NCBI GenBank assembly: GCA_964518635.1
Contig: CAZFGK010000032.1
Span: 1-22,564, forward strand
DNA: 22,564 bases
Reading direction: 5' to 3'
DNA from: CAZFGK01 sp964518635
GTDB lineage: Bacteria; Zixibacteria; MSB-5A5; GN15; FEB-12
The position numbers and the translations under genes were made by a program. How positions within the stretch are numbered: position 1 is the first letter of the stretch; every line of letters starts with the position of its first letter. Positions 7,826 to 16,162 of the stretch are shown here, piece after piece. The notes below the pieces were generated by a model. It worked only from the letters and a program-made list of their open reading frames with translations, did not search any database and was not told the DNA's origin.

Positions 7826-9478
7826 CTACTTTTTTCCTAGTCGAGAAAGCTTTTGCTTCTCTGTTGAAGCAGGGGAGCTGACTACGATCTGTTGAGAAGT
7901 CGTACCGTTGCCACAATCTCCGGTGGCAGTGAGAGTAATGGTGTATGTCCCGGCATTCTGGTAGGTGTAGGTCGGGTTTTCTACAGAAGAAGTATCATCG
8001 GTCACCGCCGGATCACCAAAATCCCATGACCAGAGCACGATATTTTTCCCCGATGAACTGTCAGTCATCTGCACGGGAACGCCAACTGTCGCAGACGCGC
8101 TTGCCAATCTGATACGTGCTATAGTCGTATCGGCGATGACCACGTCAGTGAGTTGTGTACTGTGAGAACCTGATGATCCGGTGACGGTGAGTGTTACTGA
8201 GTACTTGCCCGGTCGGTTGTATTGATTCGAAGGGTTCTGCTGAGTGGAGGTCTGTCCATCTCCGAATTTCCAGAACCATCTGATGACACTGCCGGTTGAA
8301 GAATCCGTAAACTGGACGACTTCCCCAAAGCAGATATCATTTGGGTCCGCACCAAATTTCGCCGTCGGGACAGAATCAAGCTGCGCAAGTGATTCCTTTA
8401 GTAATCGAAGAGCATAGAGAGCGTTGTGGGCGCCGTTGGATTTGTCCTGACGAACCAGCAGATAGTTGTGCACGATCTTGGCGAGGTCGCGTGGGTAAGT
8501 GGTATCCGCAGTGATGTTCAGTCCCCGCGGATCATTTGGATCAATGACATTTCTGGCGGCAAGACGGCCCTTGAGTGAGTCGAGCAACTGAATCACACTA
8601 TCCATTCGAGGATGGGTAGTAAAGTCGACAATCGGTGCGTTGAGATGGCAACCCGCAATGTTACACGTTGCGACATTTCTGATACCACCTCCAGTCAGAC
8701 GAAAAGTGTGTTCGCCGACATCGTATCCACTCCCCTGACGGAAATGGCAAGAGAGACAGCCATCCTGATTTGCATTCGCAACTGAAGCGTGCGAGTTGAT
8801 CACACCTGCGAGGGAGAAGAGAAAGCCGCCGGTGCCAACCAACATATCGGCCTGTGGAGAGGAGTGTGGACCAAAGAGCTTATCAATCGTGACGACCGTA
8901 TCTGTAGTAAGAATCACCGGTACCGAAGTCGCCTGGTGACATTTGGCGCACATGTTCGATCTCCCCATCGAGAAGCTGCTGGTCTGACCTGCAACCGCCT
9001 TGAGGCGAACCAGTGAGGTATCTCCTCGCAGGGTATCCATTCGCCAACTTCCGTATGCGCCTGTATGTGGCAAATGGCAACTGAAGCAGCCAATGGTTGA
9101 ACTCTGGTTGGAGAGATTCCCCCCCGTGACTGATTGCACATATCCATTTCCACTGTGACATTCCGGTCCGCAAAGGCGTGTCGAGTAGATTCCGCCGTTA
9201 ATATCAACGCTGGCTTCGATGAACTGGACTGATGAGTGGGCTGAATTTGCCCATTGCCCTTTTGGAATGACCAGAATTGAGTCATTCTGATCAGTATGAC
9301 AGGCAAAGCAGGCCTTCCCAGTGGTGGAATCGAAGACGTTCTGAGTTGTCGACTCGGTGACTAGTTTGTCGCAACTGGTGAAAGTCACGATCCCCGTCAA
9401 CAACAGCAGCAATGAGACCGGTAACAGTGAACTCAATCGCACTTGAAAAGGGGAGTTGGTCGAAGTTTCTTGCGTCAT
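7826..9478 (-). CDS. Multiheme c-type cytochrome lipoprotein with two C-terminal PKD domains
   Basis: A 550-residue exported protein. The N-terminus has a hydrophobic stretch (18-33) ending in FTSC (Cys36), a lipobox-like site, so it is probably a lipoprotein. Six heme-binding candidates follow: CFACH (57-61), CGPECH (103-108, CX3CH), CFSCH (131-135), CAKCH (177-181), CLSCH (241-245) and CNIAGCH (272-278, CX4CH). Further His (80, 205, 257, 289, 337, 351) could be distal ligands, and HNALYALRLLKESL (351-364) resembles the helix after the last heme in NrfA/OTR-like cytochromes. Two PKD domains occupy about 373-450 and 455-535 (WFWKFGDG, WSWDFGDP, GKYSVTLTV, GTYTITLTA). I infer electron transfer at the cell surface or periplasm. 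The ATG lacks an RBS; an in-frame GTG at codon 13 is an alternative. It is divergent from the propeller gene. Confidence 0.88.
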   Translation of the reverse strand: MTQETSTNSPFQVRLSSLLPVSLLLLLTGIVTFTSCDKLVTESTTQNVFDSTTGKACFACHTDQNDSILVIPKGQWANSAHSSVQFIEASVDINGGIYSTRLCGPECHSGNGYVQSVTGGNLSNQSSTIGCFSCHLPHTGAYGSWRMDTLRGDTSLVRLKAVAGQTSSFSMGRSNMCAKCHQATSVPVILTTDTVVTIDKLFGPHSSPQADMLVGTGGFLFSLAGVINSHASVANANQDGCLSCHFRQGSGYDVGEHTFRLTGGGIRNVATCNIAGCHLNAPIVDFTTHPRMDSVIQLLDSLKGRLAARNVIDPNDPRGLNITADTTYPRDLAKIVHNYLLVRQDKSNGAHNALYALRLLKESLAQLDSVPTAKFGADPNDICFGEVVQFTDSSTGSVIRWFWKFGDGQTSTQQNPSNQYNRPGKYSVTLTVTGSSGSHSTQLTDVVIADTTIARIRLASASATVGVPVQMTDSSSGKNIVLWSWDFGDPAVTDDTSSVENPTYTYQNAGTYTITLTATGDCGNGTTSQQIVVSSPASTEKQKLSRLGKK

Positions 9479-9484
9479 CTTGTT

Positions 9485-9513
9485 AGTCTACCATCTTTCC
9501 CTTGCAGGGTCAA
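9485..9513 (-). promoter_or_regulatory. Near-consensus promoter for the cytochrome gene, leaderless geometry
   Basis: On the minus strand TTGACC (9513-9508) and TAGACT (9490-9485) are exactly 17 bases apart. Only AACAAG separates the -10 box from the ATG at 9478, so transcription should begin at the start codon. No ribosome binding site is present in those six bases. The -35 box overlaps an inverted repeat, GGGTC-AATCTC-GACCC (9507-9522). Confidence 0.6.
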
Positions 9514-9522
9514 TCTCGACCC
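9507..9522. promoter_or_regulatory. Inverted repeat over the cytochrome -35 box
   Basis: GGGTC (9507-9511) and GACCC (9518-9522) are perfect 5-bp arms with a 6-base spacer. The right side of the -35 hexamer lies in one arm, in the gap between two divergent genes, so this could be an operator. Short, so chance occurrence is possible. Confidence 0.3.
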
Positions 9523-9672
9523 TCCTCAAGCTGACCCGGAAAGGGGGAGTCTGACGTGGTTTCTGCCTTGTTCATAGTTTCAGTTGCCGTTGAAAGGGCT
9601 GTCGAATACCTTCCTGCGATGACTCAAGGCCATCCTCTATTCTCTCACGTACGAACCCAAAATCGTCCCTCC

Positions 9673-12213
9673 ATGTCCTCAGCAATGCGGAGAAGTATCA
9701 TCAAGCTCCGATTCGGGCTGGTCAGTCTACTTCTGGCTGTTTTTCTGGGGGAGGCAGTTCAGGCGCAGTTGATGCCGGTCAAGATCGACGAAGTTAACGC
9801 TCCTCGTGACGGGCTCCTTTCGAACACAGTCATCGATGTCGTCAAGCATCAGGGGGATATCTGGCTGGCATCGGGGAAGGGGTTGTCAGTTTCTCGTGAT
9901 GGAGGTGTCACATGGATTGCAATCAATGAGGCGGATGGACTGGTCTCCTCCAATGTCTCGGCAATTGCGTCCATCGGAAGTCGGCTCTGGGTCGGGACGA
10001 ATAATACCGGTCCGATTGGTGATGGGATCGCGATCTTCTCAGATGGGGTGAGCTATTCCGACGACGGCGGCGCGACGTGGACACAAGTCAATTTCACCTC
10101 GACAGGTCAAAATATCGCCAATGTAATCGGCGGCAATCGCACCCCTTTTGATCTAACTGGCGCAAATGACCAGCTAGATCAGGATTATGTCTTCTTTGCC
10201 GCTTTCGCCGGTGGACTGCTTGGCTCTAAAGATGGGGGGACGTCATGGCGACGTGTCTTCCCCTCGACGACCGATTCATTGCAGTATGTGACCGAACCGG
10301 TTCCGTCACTGGTGAATCGTTATTTCTCCTGTGCAATCGACACATCGCATACCGACTCAGTCTTTCTCTGGGCAGGAACTGCCGGAGGACTTCTTCAGTA
10401 CATTTTCGCTTCGCCGAAATCAAAATTCTCGCTCAGCCGGACTACCGCCATCGCGCGATGTGCAGACTGCGGCGATAGTACTCGTCTCTTTGTTGGCGGC
10501 ACGTCGGGCATATCTGTCGCAAAAGTAACTGGTGCACCGTTTGTGACACGTACCGCCGATGACGGTCTCCCTGCAAACTCGACGATCAGTGCCATGATCA
10601 GGTTTGGCGGGGTACTTTTCGCTGGTACCTACAACGCTGCGAATCAGGTCTCAACCGGACTGGTCCGATCTGACAATGATGGCACGAGTTTTCAGTTGCA
10701 GGTCTTTCCGGAGTTCATCGGACTCGGACAGGTCATTCGTGAATTTGCAGTGATTGATCATCGCCTTTATGCTGCATTTGAGGCAGGAATCTGTGTCAGT
10801 TCTGATACGGGTCAAACTTGGTCGCTGTTACAGGTGTTGCCGGGGGATCCGAATAACGGCTTTAACCGAGCGCAGAGTTTGGCGTCAGTTGATGACACCC
10901 TCTATGTCGGGACCGATACCGGATTCGTGGCCATGTATTTGAACAACAGCGGTGGAGTCGATTCGACCACTCAAATTAGCTTTGCAGAGAATACAACCAG
11001 CTCCCGAAAAGTTCGTAGGGTGAGAATCCAGCCATATGTCGAAGCAACTGTACCGAAGCTCGCCTATTGGCTCAGCACCTCTCCGGCTACAGTTACTGGT
11101 ACGGCGCAGGTGATCTATTCGGTCGATCGGGGAGTAAACTGGAACACAAAAGCCGCACCAGTAACAAATGAAATTCTCTTCAAAGCCGACTCAGTAATCC
11201 TGCTGACGGCTATCGGTGCCCGTTTGACCAATCGTGATCCATTTACAGCGGTAACTGCACTGTCCATTGCAGACTCAACAATCAGTGGACTCACTTTGAG
11301 TAATGATTCACTTCTCACCGGGTATGTGAACGGGGATACGATCATTATCGGGAGTCATCGTGGTCTGGCAATCTCCCCCACCGCCGGACGAAACTACAAA
11401 GTCTTTCGTGCGAATACCGATCCACTCCGCCCTGATTTTGTCTTCAACTATATCGCGGGCTTTGGAATCAGCGGTGATTTCGTACCATCAATCGGCGTTC
11501 AGTATCATCAAACAGGCCCTGCATCAATCTGGCTTTCGACACGACCGGTCAGCGGCGGGGACATCGCCGTCAATCGACTGGTTTTTGACACCGGACGAAT
11601 TGTGAACATCGACACCTTTGTCGTCGATGATTTCGCCTGGAACTTCGGATTTGCCGGAGATACTGCTTATCTGGCCTGCAATACCGGTCTGTTTCAGGTA
11701 GTTGATACGACTATCGATACCCTTTCCATTTACTCCACTGGTGGCGGGGACGCGCTGGTCAATCCGGAAGCCACTTTCTTTGCAGTACAACCCATCGATA
11801 CGAATCTCTGGGTCGGCACCGATGACGGCACCCTTCGCTATCGTCTCGGCGGTGCCTTGCCGAGTAACCCTGCACTCGTTGCCAAAGTCGATCTGACATC
11901 TCCAGTTGATGACGTCTATGCTTTCCCGGTTCCTTTCTCGCCCAATCGTGGCGGGACAGTCGACTTTCATTTCACTGTTGAGCAGCCGGGGAGTGTGACG
12001 CTGGAAATCTATGACTTTGCAATGAATCTGGTGGCGCGACCGATAGATGGCGTTACGTATCCTGCTGGTTCGTATCCAAATGGATCACAGCAGGGAAGAA
12101 CGTGGGATGGGACGAACGGCAAAGGGGAAGTCGTCGCGGTCGGAACTTACTTTGTTAAAGTGACAGTCAATGATGGGGACCCACGATGGGGGAAACTGGT
12201 GGTGATTCCATGA
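9673..12213 (+). CDS. Secreted Asp-box (BNR/sortilin-like) beta-propeller protein with FlgD-like C-terminal domain
   Basis: An 846-residue exported protein. Signal peptide about 1-31 (MRRSIIKLRFGLVSLLLAVF, cleavage after VQA). At least five Asp boxes (S-x-D-x-G-x-T-W) mark propeller blades: SRDGGVTW, SDDGGATW, SKDGGTSW, SSDTGQTW and SVDRGVNW, with a weaker SDNDGTSF. The last 85 or so residues form an Ig-like domain of the FlgD / T9SS-type-A-sorting kind: AFPVPFSPN, VTLEIYDFAMNLV, WDGTNGKGEVVAVGTYFVKV. ATG 9673 puts the signal peptide at the N-terminus, but it lacks an RBS; the frame is open back to GTG 9556, which has AGGGGGAG six bases before it and would add 39 residues ahead of the signal. 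The stop overlaps the next gene's start (ATGA). Substrate or ligand unknown; likely a cell-surface protein. Confidence 0.85.
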   Translation: MSSAMRRSIIKLRFGLVSLLLAVFLGEAVQAQLMPVKIDEVNAPRDGLLSNTVIDVVKHQGDIWLASGKGLSVSRDGGVTWIAINEADGLVSSNVSAIASIGSRLWVGTNNTGPIGDGIAIFSDGVSYSDDGGATWTQVNFTSTGQNIANVIGGNRTPFDLTGANDQLDQDYVFFAAFAGGLLGSKDGGTSWRRVFPSTTDSLQYVTEPVPSLVNRYFSCAIDTSHTDSVFLWAGTAGGLLQYIFASPKSKFSLSRTTAIARCADCGDSTRLFVGGTSGISVAKVTGAPFVTRTADDGLPANSTISAMIRFGGVLFAGTYNAANQVSTGLVRSDNDGTSFQLQVFPEFIGLGQVIREFAVIDHRLYAAFEAGICVSSDTGQTWSLLQVLPGDPNNGFNRAQSLASVDDTLYVGTDTGFVAMYLNNSGGVDSTTQISFAENTTSSRKVRRVRIQPYVEATVPKLAYWLSTSPATVTGTAQVIYSVDRGVNWNTKAAPVTNEILFKADSVILLTAIGARLTNRDPFTAVTALSIADSTISGLTLSNDSLLTGYVNGDTIIIGSHRGLAISPTAGRNYKVFRANTDPLRPDFVFNYIAGFGISGDFVPSIGVQYHQTGPASIWLSTRPVSGGDIAVNRLVFDTGRIVNIDTFVVDDFAWNFGFAGDTAYLACNTGLFQVVDTTIDTLSIYSTGGGDALVNPEATFFAVQPIDTNLWVGTDDGTLRYRLGGALPSNPALVAKVDLTSPVDDVYAFPVPFSPNRGGTVDFHFTVEQPGSVTLEIYDFAMNLVARPIDGVTYPAGSYPNGSQQGRTWDGTNGKGEVVAVGTYFVKVTVNDGDPRWGKLVVIP

Positions 12214-13223
12214 TGCTGATCGCAAGCCGTTCATTTCGATGCATTTCGTTGTTCTGCGTCATCTTTGGATTGATGTTTGTTCAGACATCAGTGGTGAGTG
12301 CCGCTGATGGAGATGGCGGCTATGCCGCTTCCTATTTGCAGATTCCACTCGGCGCACGTCCATCTGGTATGGGTGGGGCGTATATCGCCGTTTCGAATGA
12401 TCCTGCAGGGGTCTACTACAATCCTGCTGGCGTAACCATGCTGGAGAAAGCGACGATCGGGACCTCCTATCGAGTGCTTGCTCTTGGTCGTCGACTCATG
12501 TATGCATCAGCTATTTCTCCCATTCAAGGGGATGCGATTCTCGGTGGGCATTGGCTGCATGCAGGGACCGAAGGGGTACCGGCCCGTGACGGGGATGGGG
12601 ATCTGCTGGATCATGAACTTGGCGAGAGTCACAACCAGCTTGGCTTTGTCTTTTCAAAACGGTTCGAGAAGTATTTCAGTCTTGGTGCGACATTCAGTTA
12701 TGTCGATGTCAAACTTGCGGAGATATCGAGTAATTCTGTTGGCATTGATGTGGGTTTGATTCTGCATTTAGATCAATTCTTTGATCGGGAACGTCGCCAA
12801 AATTTACCAGTGGGTGAGCCACGTTTGGGTCTCGTCGTTCGTCAACTGGCGAAGAAATTTACCTGGAATTCAGAGAAGTATGAACTTGCTCATAGCACCA
12901 GTCCGCTTGGCGCTGATCAGACAGACAATGTGCCGCTCGAAATCGGCATGGGACTCTCTGGGAAGATTCTGAAGGACAAGCTGCTTCTGGATATTGATAT
13001 TGTAAACTCAGCAAAGACCGGTACTGATTTTCGTGTCGGCGGTGAGTATGCCGCCTCTCCGGAGAGCCGGATTCGTCTCGGCTACGGACTCGAACAGGTC
13101 GCGTTTGGAGCGGGGTATGAGTTTGGATTCGGGAAACAGAAAATTCGTATCGACTATGCCTTCTCGACCAATCGAGCTGGGGCGGATAGTGAGCATATTT
13201 TTTCGATCGACTTTCGACTGTAG
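12210..13223 (+). CDS. PorV/PorQ (UPF0164) family outer-membrane beta-barrel protein
   Basis: A 337-residue protein with a signal peptide (about 1-31, ending VSA) and the family signature near the mature N-terminus: YLQIPLGARPSGMGGAYIAV, DPAGVYYNPAG. The rest consists of alternating beta strands ending in a terminal aromatic/hydrophobic strand (HIFSIDFRL), as in FadL-like 14-strand barrels. PorV is the outer-membrane shuttle that brings type IX cargo to the sortase; other family members have unknown jobs. ATG 12210 overlaps the upstream stop codon as ATGA, so translation is coupled to the propeller gene; the longer frame from 12186 adds eight residues without a reason. A protein with a T9SS-like C-terminal domain directly upstream suggests a cargo-barrel pair. 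Confidence 0.87.
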   Translation: MMLIASRSFRCISLFCVIFGLMFVQTSVVSAADGDGGYAASYLQIPLGARPSGMGGAYIAVSNDPAGVYYNPAGVTMLEKATIGTSYRVLALGRRLMYASAISPIQGDAILGGHWLHAGTEGVPARDGDGDLLDHELGESHNQLGFVFSKRFEKYFSLGATFSYVDVKLAEISSNSVGIDVGLILHLDQFFDRERRQNLPVGEPRLGLVVRQLAKKFTWNSEKYELAHSTSPLGADQTDNVPLEIGMGLSGKILKDKLLLDIDIVNSAKTGTDFRVGGEYAASPESRIRLGYGLEQVAFGAGYEFGFGKQKIRIDYAFSTNRAGADSEHIFSIDFRL

Positions 13224-13291
13224 CTGGTGTACAAGCAGAGTCTCACCGGTCATCATTTTTGCCGATACTGTACGCAGGAGATTCAACCAGA

Positions 13292-14200
13292 ATGAATCAG
13301 AAGAGAACTCCCAGATTTACGAATATCCTCACTCTGACCATCATCTTGTCTGCTTCATGTGTGCAGGCACAGACTGGTTTAGCACTGCTCAAGGTTGAAC
13401 CGGGAGCAACCGTAAACGCTCTGGGTGGGGCTGCAGTTGCACTAAAAAATGAATCGGCAGCTCTGGCCTCTAATCCTGCTCTTGCCGGACATGGTTCGAA
13501 ACCAGCGGCGTCGTTTGGCTATAATTCCTACTGGTCATCTATCACCCTGGGGAATTTGCAGGTCTCGCCTCGTATCTCGTCAGTCGTTTCCGGAATATTT
13601 TCAGTGCAGTACGCAACCGTAGGGGATATTGAAAAGCGGACCAGCCCGACGACCGAACCGCTCGCCACCTTTGGTCTGAATGATTTCAATTTTCGCGTTG
13701 GAACAGCCATCAAACTTTCTGACAAGCTCAGCATCGGGATCGCCACCGGATTTGTCTTTGAAAAAATCGATCAATGGCGGGGGAGTGCCATTAGTCTCGA
13801 TGCCGGCTGGGTCTATCAGTCGAATGATTTTCTCACGCTTGCTGCAGCTGTTACACAGCTCGGTCCGTCGTTCGAGTTGATTGCCCCTGGGCAGCCATCT
13901 TCCAGTGAAATCAAGCAGCCGACTGCTTTTCGCGTGGGAGGGAGTTACCAGAAAGAGAAATTGCTGGGTACGGGTGAGTTGGAGTTGCGAGATGGCTCTA
14001 CCATCGGAAAATTCGGCGTGGGGTATGATCTCATTCCAGAGTTCGGGCTGCGAGCCGGGTATCGTCTCGGTGACGACAGCCGTAGCTTTTCCGCCGGTAT
14101 GAGCGCAAAGCATGATCAATTTGAAATTTCGTATGCTGTCGTTCCGTACAGTAATTCGCTTGGAACCGCACATCTGCTTTCGTTTGGGATTCGCTGGTAA
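13292..14200 (+). CDS. PorV/PorQ-like outer-membrane protein, second copy
   Basis: A 302-residue protein with a signal peptide (about 1-26, ending VQA before QTG) and the same mature N-terminal pattern as its neighbour: LALLKVEPGATVNALGGAAVAL, ESAALASNPALAG. Repeated amphipathic strands follow, and the last strand ends in SFGIRW, a terminal aromatic residue as expected for a BAM-assembled barrel. It is clearly related in architecture to the upstream PorV-like protein but far diverged, so this is an old duplication or two separate subfamilies. ATG 13292 has AGGAG at 13276-13280, eleven bases before it; the frame opens 33 bases earlier. The 68-base gap to the upstream gene has no terminator, so it is probably co-transcribed. 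Cys23 lies in the signal region but lacks a good lipobox. Confidence 0.82.
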   Translation: MNQKRTPRFTNILTLTIILSASCVQAQTGLALLKVEPGATVNALGGAAVALKNESAALASNPALAGHGSKPAASFGYNSYWSSITLGNLQVSPRISSVVSGIFSVQYATVGDIEKRTSPTTEPLATFGLNDFNFRVGTAIKLSDKLSIGIATGFVFEKIDQWRGSAISLDAGWVYQSNDFLTLAAAVTQLGPSFELIAPGQPSSSEIKQPTAFRVGGSYQKEKLLGTGELELRDGSTIGKFGVGYDLIPEFGLRAGYRLGDDSRSFSAGMSAKHDQFEISYAVVPYSNSLGTAHLLSFGIRW

Positions 14201-14248
14201 CCTCAGAGAACTTTCTGACAGTCAAGTTGTGATGAGAGTGCATCCTCT

Positions 14249-14722
14249 ATGAGTGTCACCATTTCACAAGCCCAGAACTCTGAATCACTCGATCAAGTCC
14301 GTCGTCTTTTTCGTGAATACGCCGACTGGCTTGGTGGCGACATCTGCTTCACCCAACTTGATCGTGAACTTGCCGAATTGCCGGGGGAGTATGCGCCACC
14401 CGACGGACGTCTCTATCTTGCCTCGACCGGAGATCAGGGGATTGTGGGGTGTATTGCCCTTCGTCGATTGAATGAATCAACTGGTGAACTCAAGCGACTC
14501 TATGTTCGTCCCAATGGAAGAGGGCACGGGATCGGGCGGAAACTAACGGAGATGGTGGTGTCACAGGCGCGACTGATTGGGTATCAGGGGATCCGTCTCG
14601 ATACACTTCCGACCTTGCGAGAAGCGATTCACTTGTATGAGTCATTTGGATTCCGTCAGATTGATCCGCCGCCGGATGCGCCGCTGGCTGGGGAAGTGTA
14701 TTACCAGCTCTCGCTCCGATAA
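14249..14722 (+). CDS. GNAT family N-acetyltransferase
   Basis: A 157-residue cytoplasmic acyltransferase that would move an acetyl group from acetyl-CoA to an amine. The GNAT core is clear: strand 4 GELKRLYVRP (79-88), the acetyl-CoA pyrophosphate loop NGRGHGIGRKL (89-99, R-G-x-G-I-G), helix 3 (TEMVVSQARLIG), strand 5 IRLDTL, and helix 4 with AIHLYESFGFRQI (126-138). Residues 1-50 form the substrate-side helices, including YADWLGGDI. The substrate cannot be deduced. It is 48 bases after the PorV-like gene and converges on rdgB with a seven-base gap and no visible terminator. It does not look like a type II toxin: no RHH antitoxin gene is adjacent. Confidence 0.92.
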   Translation: MSVTISQAQNSESLDQVRRLFREYADWLGGDICFTQLDRELAELPGEYAPPDGRLYLASTGDQGIVGCIALRRLNESTGELKRLYVRPNGRGHGIGRKLTEMVVSQARLIGYQGIRLDTLPTLREAIHLYESFGFRQIDPPPDAPLAGEVYYQLSLR

Positions 14723-14729
14723 AATGTGA

Positions 14730-15338
14730 CTACGCGCTGATTCGCCTGAGGATCACTCGCTTCGCCTGATCAAGGGCGCGTCCTCGGTGGGAAAGGGCAT
14801 TTTTCTCAACGATATTCATCTCAGAAAAATGTTTCGCAAGTGGGGGATAATAGAAAACAGGATCATAGCCGAATCCATGACCCGGAACCGCTCTTTCTGA
14901 AATTCTTCCTTCGACCATACCATCGACCAGATCAATCTCGTTTTCATCCCAGGCAAGGGCGATGACTGTTCGGAATCGAGCCACACGTTTTTCAATCGGT
15001 GCGCCATCTAACAACGTCAGAAGCTTCTGATAATTCTCTTCGTAGGTCGATTTTGGGCCAGCGAATCGTGCCGAATATATCCCCGGTGCGCCGCCTAAAA
15101 GGTCTACTTCAAGTCCGGTATCATCAGCCAGTGAGGGGAGTCCGGTCTGGCGAAAGACTGCGAGTGCTTTCAGACGAGCATTTTCTTCCAGTGTCATACC
15201 GGTTTCATCCGGATCGGGGAAAGTCTTGAAATCTCGTCGTGTCAGCAGTTGGATGCCGAGATCAGCGAGAGCGACTGCGATCTCACGCATCTTTCCTTCA
15301 TTGTTGGTTGCCAGTACAAGTTTCATCGGAGTTGCCAT
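14730..15338 (-). CDS. rdgB: RdgB/HAM1 family non-canonical purine NTP pyrophosphatase
   Basis: Hydrolyses dITP, ITP and XTP to monophosphates, removing deaminated purines from the nucleotide pool. The 202-residue protein has all family motifs: LVLATNNEGK (8-16), SLADDTGLEVDLLGGAPGIYSARFAG (69-94), GYDPVF (157-162) and EKNALSHRGRA (178-188). The ATG at 15338 shares one base with the murI stop (TGATG), so it is translationally coupled; ATG at codon 5 (15326) would also fit. It is last in the smpB-amidase-murI-rdgB operon. In many bacteria rph (RNase PH) sits between murI and rdgB; here it is absent. Confidence 0.96.
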   Translation of the reverse strand: MATPMKLVLATNNEGKMREIAVALADLGIQLLTRRDFKTFPDPDETGMTLEENARLKALAVFRQTGLPSLADDTGLEVDLLGGAPGIYSARFAGPKSTYEENYQKLLTLLDGAPIEKRVARFRTVIALAWDENEIDLVDGMVEGRISERAVPGHGFGYDPVFYYPPLAKHFSEMNIVEKNALSHRGRALDQAKRVILRRISA

Positions 15339-16162
15339 CAGAATCGGGTGATATCCACTCTGGTGATGCCGTCGACCACTTGTCCTAAGAATCGTGTTGC
15401 GACTTGTGAGAATCGCTCCGGGACATCAGAGACATAGAAGCGATGTGTCCCTGTCTGTTTTTCAGATGTCACCAGTTGCCTCTCAACCAATGTTCGCTGC
15501 GCAACTCGCGCGGTCTCTTCGCCACTGTCGATCAGAGTTACTTCTGGTCCCACGACTGACTGAATCACCTCTCGCAAGATGGGATAATGAGTGCAGCCAA
15601 GAATCAGGGTGTCGATCTGCATCCGAACGAGGGGGGCAAGATAATCCTGCGCGATCAAACGGGTGGCTTCCTTATTGATGTATCCCTCTTCAGCGAGCGG
15701 AACAAAGAGTGGGCAGGCAAGAGATGAAACATTGACATCCGGAGCGATCTCCTGAATCGTCTTTGCATAAGTATCAGAGCTGATCGTGGCGACCGTTCCG
15801 ATCACGCCGATTCGTCGGTTTTTTGTCATCCGGATTGCGGCTTCGGCGCCGGGGCGAATCACGCCGATCATTGGAACAGCATAGACCTGCTGCAGATCAT
15901 CAAGCGCGACCGCCGAGACCGTGTTGCAGGCGCAGATGATATACTTCACATCCTGTTCGATCAGAAAGCGGACATCCTGATGGGAAAACTGTGTGATAAT
16001 TTCGCGCGATCTCCCTCCATACGGGGTGCGACCGACATCCCCAAAATAGACCACCTGTTCGGCAGGGAGGAGTCTGAAAATCTCTTTGGCGACAGTCAGT
16101 CCACCGACACCGGAATCAAAGATGCCGACTGGAGAGTGGGGGGAGATCGAGTGGGTAGTCAT
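15338..16162 (-). CDS. murI: Glutamate racemase
   Basis: Interconverts L- and D-glutamate, supplying D-Glu for peptidoglycan; PLP-independent, using two cysteines. The 274-residue protein has GIFDSGVGGLTV (13-24, with Asp16), YFGDVGRTPYGGRS (39-52), the first catalytic cysteine Cys79 in ICACNTVSA (the usual motif is CNTASA, so Val replaces Ala), and the second Cys190 in LGCTHYP (188-194) with His192. Its ATG overlaps the amidase stop by four bases (ATGA), and its stop overlaps the rdgB start. The pairing with a cell-wall amidase fits a peptidoglycan-maintenance operon. Confidence 0.97.
   Translation of the reverse strand: MTTHSISPHSPVGIFDSGVGGLTVAKEIFRLLPAEQVVYFGDVGRTPYGGRSREIITQFSHQDVRFLIEQDVKYIICACNTVSAVALDDLQQVYAVPMIGVIRPGAEAAIRMTKNRRIGVIGTVATISSDTYAKTIQEIAPDVNVSSLACPLFVPLAEEGYINKEATRLIAQDYLAPLVRMQIDTLILGCTHYPILREVIQSVVGPEVTLIDSGEETARVAQRTLVERQLVTSEKQTGTHRFYVSDVPERFSQVATRFLGQVVDGITRVDITRF

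Noticed and set aside
13292..13380. Lipoprotein signal (ILSASC) in the second PorV-like protein
   Set aside because: Position -3 is Ser rather than a hydrophobic residue, and VQA-QT gives a good signal peptidase I site four residues later, as expected for an outer-membrane barrel.
13601..14173. 190-residue minus-strand ORF inside the second PorV-like gene
   Set aside because: It is antisense to a continuous barrel protein with signal peptide and terminal aromatic strand; no start signals support it.
14249..14722. GNAT protein as a tRNA-acetylating toxin
   Set aside because: No RHH antitoxin gene lies beside it, and the neighbours are an outer-membrane protein gene and rdgB; an ordinary acetyltransferase is more likely.
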